Part shown: positions 61,239-64,000 of the stretch, in pieces
Position numbering within the stretch: the first letter of the stretch is position 1
Layout: the number at the start of each line of letters is the position of its first letter
Assembly (NCBI RefSeq): GCF_025141175.1
Contig: NZ_CP081155.1
Location: 1,269,001 to 1,333,000, forward strand
Source of the DNA: Jannaschia sp. M317
GTDB taxonomy: Bacteria; Pseudomonadota; Alphaproteobacteria; Rhodobacterales; Rhodobacteraceae
Direction of reading: 5' to 3'
DNA length: 64,000 nucleotides
Notes under the pieces: generated by a model
The model's database searches: none
Told to the model about the DNA's origin: nothing
What the model saw: only the letters and a program-made list of their open reading frames with translations
Program-made: the position numbers and the translations under genes

Positions 61239-62179
61239 TGCTGGGAAAAACCGCAGGTGGCCTCTACTGGATGTTCCGTTACCTGGAGCGGACCGAGAAT
61301 ATCGCCCGCCTGGTCGAAACCGGCGAGCGTATGGCCCTGACCAGGCCCGATGCCGACGACAGCGAGTGGGGGTCCATCCTGTCCACCGCCGGCGTGCGCT
61401 GGGCCTATGACGCCCACCACGACGAGGTGACGGGCGAGGCGGTGGTCGATTTTCTGCTGCGCTCCACCGACAATCCGTCTTCGGTCATGAGTTGTATCGA
61501 GAACGCGCGCATGAACGCCCGCACCGTGCGCACCGGCCTCACGCGCGAGGTCTGGGAAGCGGTGAACGAATGCTGGATGTCCCTGCGCGAGGCGTTGCAG
61601 CGCAAGGTGCCGCCCCGCGATCTGCCTCGGGTGCTGGGTCTGATAAGGGCGCGTTCGGCCTTTGTGCGCGGTGCGTTGCATGGCACGATGTTGCGCAACG
61701 ACATCTACGATTTCGCCCGTCTTGGAACCTTCATCGAACGCGCCGACGCCACTGCGCGCCTGCTGGATGTGAAGTATTTCGTTCTGTTGCCCTCTATCGC
61801 CGGTGTCGGCTCCCGGCTGGACAATGCTCAGTGGGAAATGATCCTGCGCGCGCTGTCCGCCGAAGGCCCGTTCCGCACCGTGCACGGCAATACCCGTGGT
61901 GCGTCCGCCATCGCGGAATTCCTCATTCTCGACGGGCGCATGCCGCGATCGCTCGCGTTCTGCTACAAGAAGATCGGCGACAACCTTGGCTATCTCGAAT
62001 CCGACTACGGCATCCGACAGCCGTCCCACGATCTGTCCCATGAGATTTGTCACATGTTGGAACAGCTCTCCATCGAGGACATCTTCGATCAGGGTCTGCA
62101 CCAGTTCCTTCAGGTCTTCCTGAAGCGTAATCACGCGCTGGGCCAACAGATCGAACAAGATTACAGGTTCATCAAATGA
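61238..62179 (+). CDS. Alpha-E domain protein (DUF403)
   Basis: The 313-residue, mainly helical protein has the alpha-E start MLGKTAGGLYWMFRYLERTEN (first 20 residues diagnostic), NARTVRTGLTREVWEAVNE and GTFIERADATARLLDVKY. Its biochemical role is unknown; it nearly always travels with the permuted ATP-grasp protein. Both overlaps (TGATG upstream, ATGA downstream) show tight coupling, so it probably forms a complex with its neighbours (inference). Confidence 0.9.
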   Translation: MLGKTAGGLYWMFRYLERTENIARLVETGERMALTRPDADDSEWGSILSTAGVRWAYDAHHDEVTGEAVVDFLLRSTDNPSSVMSCIENARMNARTVRTGLTREVWEAVNECWMSLREALQRKVPPRDLPRVLGLIRARSAFVRGALHGTMLRNDIYDFARLGTFIERADATARLLDVKYFVLLPSIAGVGSRLDNAQWEMILRALSAEGPFRTVHGNTRGASAIAEFLILDGRMPRSLAFCYKKIGDNLGYLESDYGIRQPSHDLSHEICHMLEQLSIEDIFDQGLHQFLQVFLKRNHALGQQIEQDYRFIK

Positions 62180-63033
62180 CCGCCCGACTGCACATCCGCC
62201 ACGTCACGACCTATCGCTACGACGCGCCCGTGGACTACGGGTTGCAGCAGTTGCGACTGACGCCCAAGCCTCGCAATGGCCAGCACATCGTCGACTGGAA
62301 CACCCGTGTACGCGGGGGGCGGGAAGAATTGAGTTTCGACGACAGCCACGCCAACCACGTTCAGCTCGTGTCGATCGACGCGGGGGCCACCGAGGTGGAA
62401 ATCACCGCCGAGGGCGTGATCGAGATGTCCGACGAAACCGGCGTGATCGGCAGTCACGCGGGCTACATGCCGCTGTGGATGTTCCTGCGTCCCACGGACC
62501 TGACCCGGCGCGGGCAGGGCACCATCGGCCTGGCACGGGACGTTCGGCCGATGGAAAACCAGTTGGAGCAGCTGCACGCGCTGTCGGCCGCGATCCGCGA
62601 GACGGTGACCTACGACACCAATGGCATGGACGTCGCCCGCAGCGCCGAAGAGGCGATCGCCGATGGCCATGGGGTCTGCCAGGATCATGCCCATATCTTT
62701 GTCACGGCGGCCCGCCTTCTGGATTGCCCCGCGCGCTATGTCTCCGGCTACCTGAAGATGAACGACCGTGACGACCAGGAGGCGACCCATGCCTGGGCAG
62801 AGGCCCACGTCGAGGGTCTGGGATGGGTTGGCTTCGACGTGTCGAACGGCATCTCGCCGGACAAACGGTATGTCCGTGTCGCCACCGGTCTCGACTATGC
62901 CGACGCGGCACCCATCTCGGGCATCCGCCAAGGTGCCGGGTTGGAACAGATGTCGGTCAGCGTCCATGTCGCCGAAGCCAAGGCACAGGCCCAGCAGCAG
63001 CAATCCGGGGGGCAGGACCAGGCGCAGAGTTGA
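62176..63033 (+). CDS. Transglutaminase-like protein with bacterial N-terminal domain
   Basis: The 285-residue protein has an N-terminal beta domain (TARLHIRHVTTYRYDAPV) and a papain-like transglutaminase core with the catalytic Cys in GHGVCQDHAHIF, His in THAWAEAHVEG and Asp in GFDVSNG. Members act as peptidases or transfer amide groups. The C-terminus is glutamine-rich. Its ATG overlaps the alpha-E stop. In this cluster it may cut or remodel a product of the ATP-grasp ligase. Confidence 0.9.
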   Translation: MTARLHIRHVTTYRYDAPVDYGLQQLRLTPKPRNGQHIVDWNTRVRGGREELSFDDSHANHVQLVSIDAGATEVEITAEGVIEMSDETGVIGSHAGYMPLWMFLRPTDLTRRGQGTIGLARDVRPMENQLEQLHALSAAIRETVTYDTNGMDVARSAEEAIADGHGVCQDHAHIFVTAARLLDCPARYVSGYLKMNDRDDQEATHAWAEAHVEGLGWVGFDVSNGISPDKRYVRVATGLDYADAAPISGIRQGAGLEQMSVSVHVAEAKAQAQQQQSGGQDQAQS

Positions 63034-63042
63034 CCGGCCGAG

Positions 63043-63094
63043 TTTACCCCAAAACGTGAAACAGCTTATCCAGACGTGCTGCAAAATGTGAAAA
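63043..63094. promoter_or_regulatory. Second copy of the paired CAAWAYGTGAAA motif
   Basis: The first half-site is identical over 22 bases to that at 18141. The second, GCAAAATGTGAAAA, begins its match at 63082, exactly 32 bp after the first match at 63050, the same spacing as in the other copy. It lies between the transglutaminase stop and the Anbu start, 84-135 bp upstream of the latter. Confidence 0.5.
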
Positions 63095-63177
63095 ATCCGC
63101 AGCAACGGATGCGCCGCCCGTTGACATGGGCGGTCCCCGCGACAACCTCTGACGGACCTGAAACCGGAACTGCATCC

Positions 63178-63912
63178 ATGACCTACTGCGTTGGCCTTCA
63201 CCTCGACCGTGGCCTCGTCTTCATGTCCGACACCCGCACCAACGCGGGCGTCGACAACATCTCTACCTTCCGCAAACAGTTCACCTGGGAGGTGGAGGGC
63301 GACCGGGCCATGGTGTTGATGACGGCGGGAAATCTGGCCACCACCCAGGCGGTCGTCTCGCTTCTGGATGAACGCAACCTGGCTGCGCCCGACCGTGCGC
63401 CCAGCCTTCTGACGGTGCCGTCGATGTTCCAGGCCGCCCGCCTGATCGGCCAGACCCTCAAGGAAGTCATCGCCGACAGTCGCGACGACGGCGGTCCCAC
63501 CGCGTCCAAGGCCTTTGGCGCGACGATGATCCTCGGCGGTCAGATCCAGGGCGGCCCGCCCCGGCTCTATATGATCTACCCGGAAGGGAATTTCGTGGAA
63601 GCTCAGGAGGATACACCGTTTTTCCAGATCGGAGAGACCAAGTACGGCCGCCCCATTCTGGTCCGCGCCTACGACCCGGAGATGCCCTTCGACCAAGCCG
63701 TCAAGCTGCTGATGGTCAGCTTCGATTCGACGATTCGGGCCAACCTGTCGGTCAGCACCCCGCTTGACCTGCAGGTGATCGAGACCGATGCATTCTGTCT
63801 GGGCAAGAGTCGCCGCATCGAAGATGCTGACCCGGATTGGCGCGCGGTGTCGGATGGGTGGTCCGATGCGTTGCGACAGGCCTTCCACAGCCTGCCCGAC
63901 GTCGACTTCTGA
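63178..63912 (+). CDS. Proteasome-like peptidase Anbu
   Basis: The 244-residue protein begins MTYCVGLHLDRGLVFMSDTRTN, the start of Anbu (ancestral beta-subunit) proteins, in which Thr2 becomes the N-terminal nucleophile after Met removal. Later blocks such as GETKYGRPILVRAYDP are typical. Anbu is related to HslV and proteasome beta subunits, but has no known partner ATPase. The ATG at 63178 is needed for Thr2; the longer frame from 63076 would bury it. A weak GGAA precedes it. It follows the ATP-grasp, alpha-E and transglutaminase genes after a 144-bp gap that holds the paired motif. Confidence 0.92.
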   Translation: MTYCVGLHLDRGLVFMSDTRTNAGVDNISTFRKQFTWEVEGDRAMVLMTAGNLATTQAVVSLLDERNLAAPDRAPSLLTVPSMFQAARLIGQTLKEVIADSRDDGGPTASKAFGATMILGGQIQGGPPRLYMIYPEGNFVEAQEDTPFFQIGETKYGRPILVRAYDPEMPFDQAVKLLMVSFDSTIRANLSVSTPLDLQVIETDAFCLGKSRRIEDADPDWRAVSDGWSDALRQAFHSLPDVDF

Positions 63913-64000
63913 TCGCGCCCCTGCGACGAAACGAACGCGTCCAGGCCATTGAACCTGCGGGCCTGCCCGCTACCCTTTGTCCATGCTCCTCCGCGCGCGT

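Noticed and set aside
63983..64000. Possible gene start (ATG CTC CTC ...) at the right edge
   Set aside because: Only six codons are visible and no ribosome binding site precedes it; it cannot be supported.
1..64000. CRISPR arrays, rRNA genes, prophage
   Set aside because: No regularly spaced repeats, no rRNA sequence and no phage structural or lysis genes were seen on either strand.

Overview
The window looks like chromosomal DNA of a marine-type alphaproteobacterium of the Rhodobacterales (Roseobacter group). This is inferred from the high GC content, the dense operons with ATGA/TGATG overlaps, and the gene families present: a BCCT transporter, a glgP-B-C-A-X-pgm glycogen operon, a separate MnmD, and an Anbu/ATP-grasp cluster. 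I had no database, so the placement is inference.

Layout. 166-5872 is a small genomic island in the 3' half of an elongator tRNA-Met gene. It is bounded by a perfect 45-bp repeat running from the tRNA anticodon loop to its CCA end. Inside are an RTX-type secreted protein gene, an IS1380 transposase fragment, a translationally coupled pair of unknown small genes (the second interrupted by an IS3-family element and then cut by an IS5-family element), and no integrase. 5905-15991 is ordinary chromosome: an FAD-linked 2-hydroxyacid oxidase, a short-chain fatty-acid transporter operon, TrhO, the NAD salvage genes pncA and pncB, a BCCT transporter and panC. 16030-17634 is a solitary AT-richer gene of unknown function, followed by a REP-like repeat that reaches into the arfB stop codon. 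18190-18360 is a compact minus-strand unit with an 18-codon ORF, a complementary anti-SD segment and a hairpin. 18416-25035 holds yhhQ, an FAD oxidase divergent from mnmD (a split MnmC), an EamA permease, a small lipoprotein, an RhlE helicase and a TPR protein.

25032-45400 is a carbohydrate region. It holds a bifunctional mannose-1-phosphate guanylyltransferase, three GH13 alpha-glucosidases, two short-chain dehydrogenases, a DUF892 ferritin-like protein, and the six-gene operon glgP-glgB-glgC-glgA-glgX-pgm for making and breaking glycogen. 45468-56319 is a six-gene operon tamA-tamB-pqiA1-pqiA2-pqiB-pqiC. It joins two envelope lipid-transport machines (an AsmA-like TamB bridge and an MCE-type PqiB needle) in one transcription unit; PqiB carries three exact 104-codon repeats. 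After a phospholipase-D-like gene and an orphan NIT-HAMP membrane sensor, 59811-63912 holds a four-gene cluster: circularly permuted ATP-grasp, alpha-E protein, transglutaminase, and the proteasome-like Anbu peptidase.

Best candidates for little-described biology are the Anbu/ATP-grasp cluster, the TAM-Pqi operon with its repeat-lengthened PqiB, the orphan gene at 16030, the coupled unknown pair in the tRNA island, and a paired motif (two CAAWAYGTGAAA half-sites 32 bp apart) that occurs at both 18141 and 63043.
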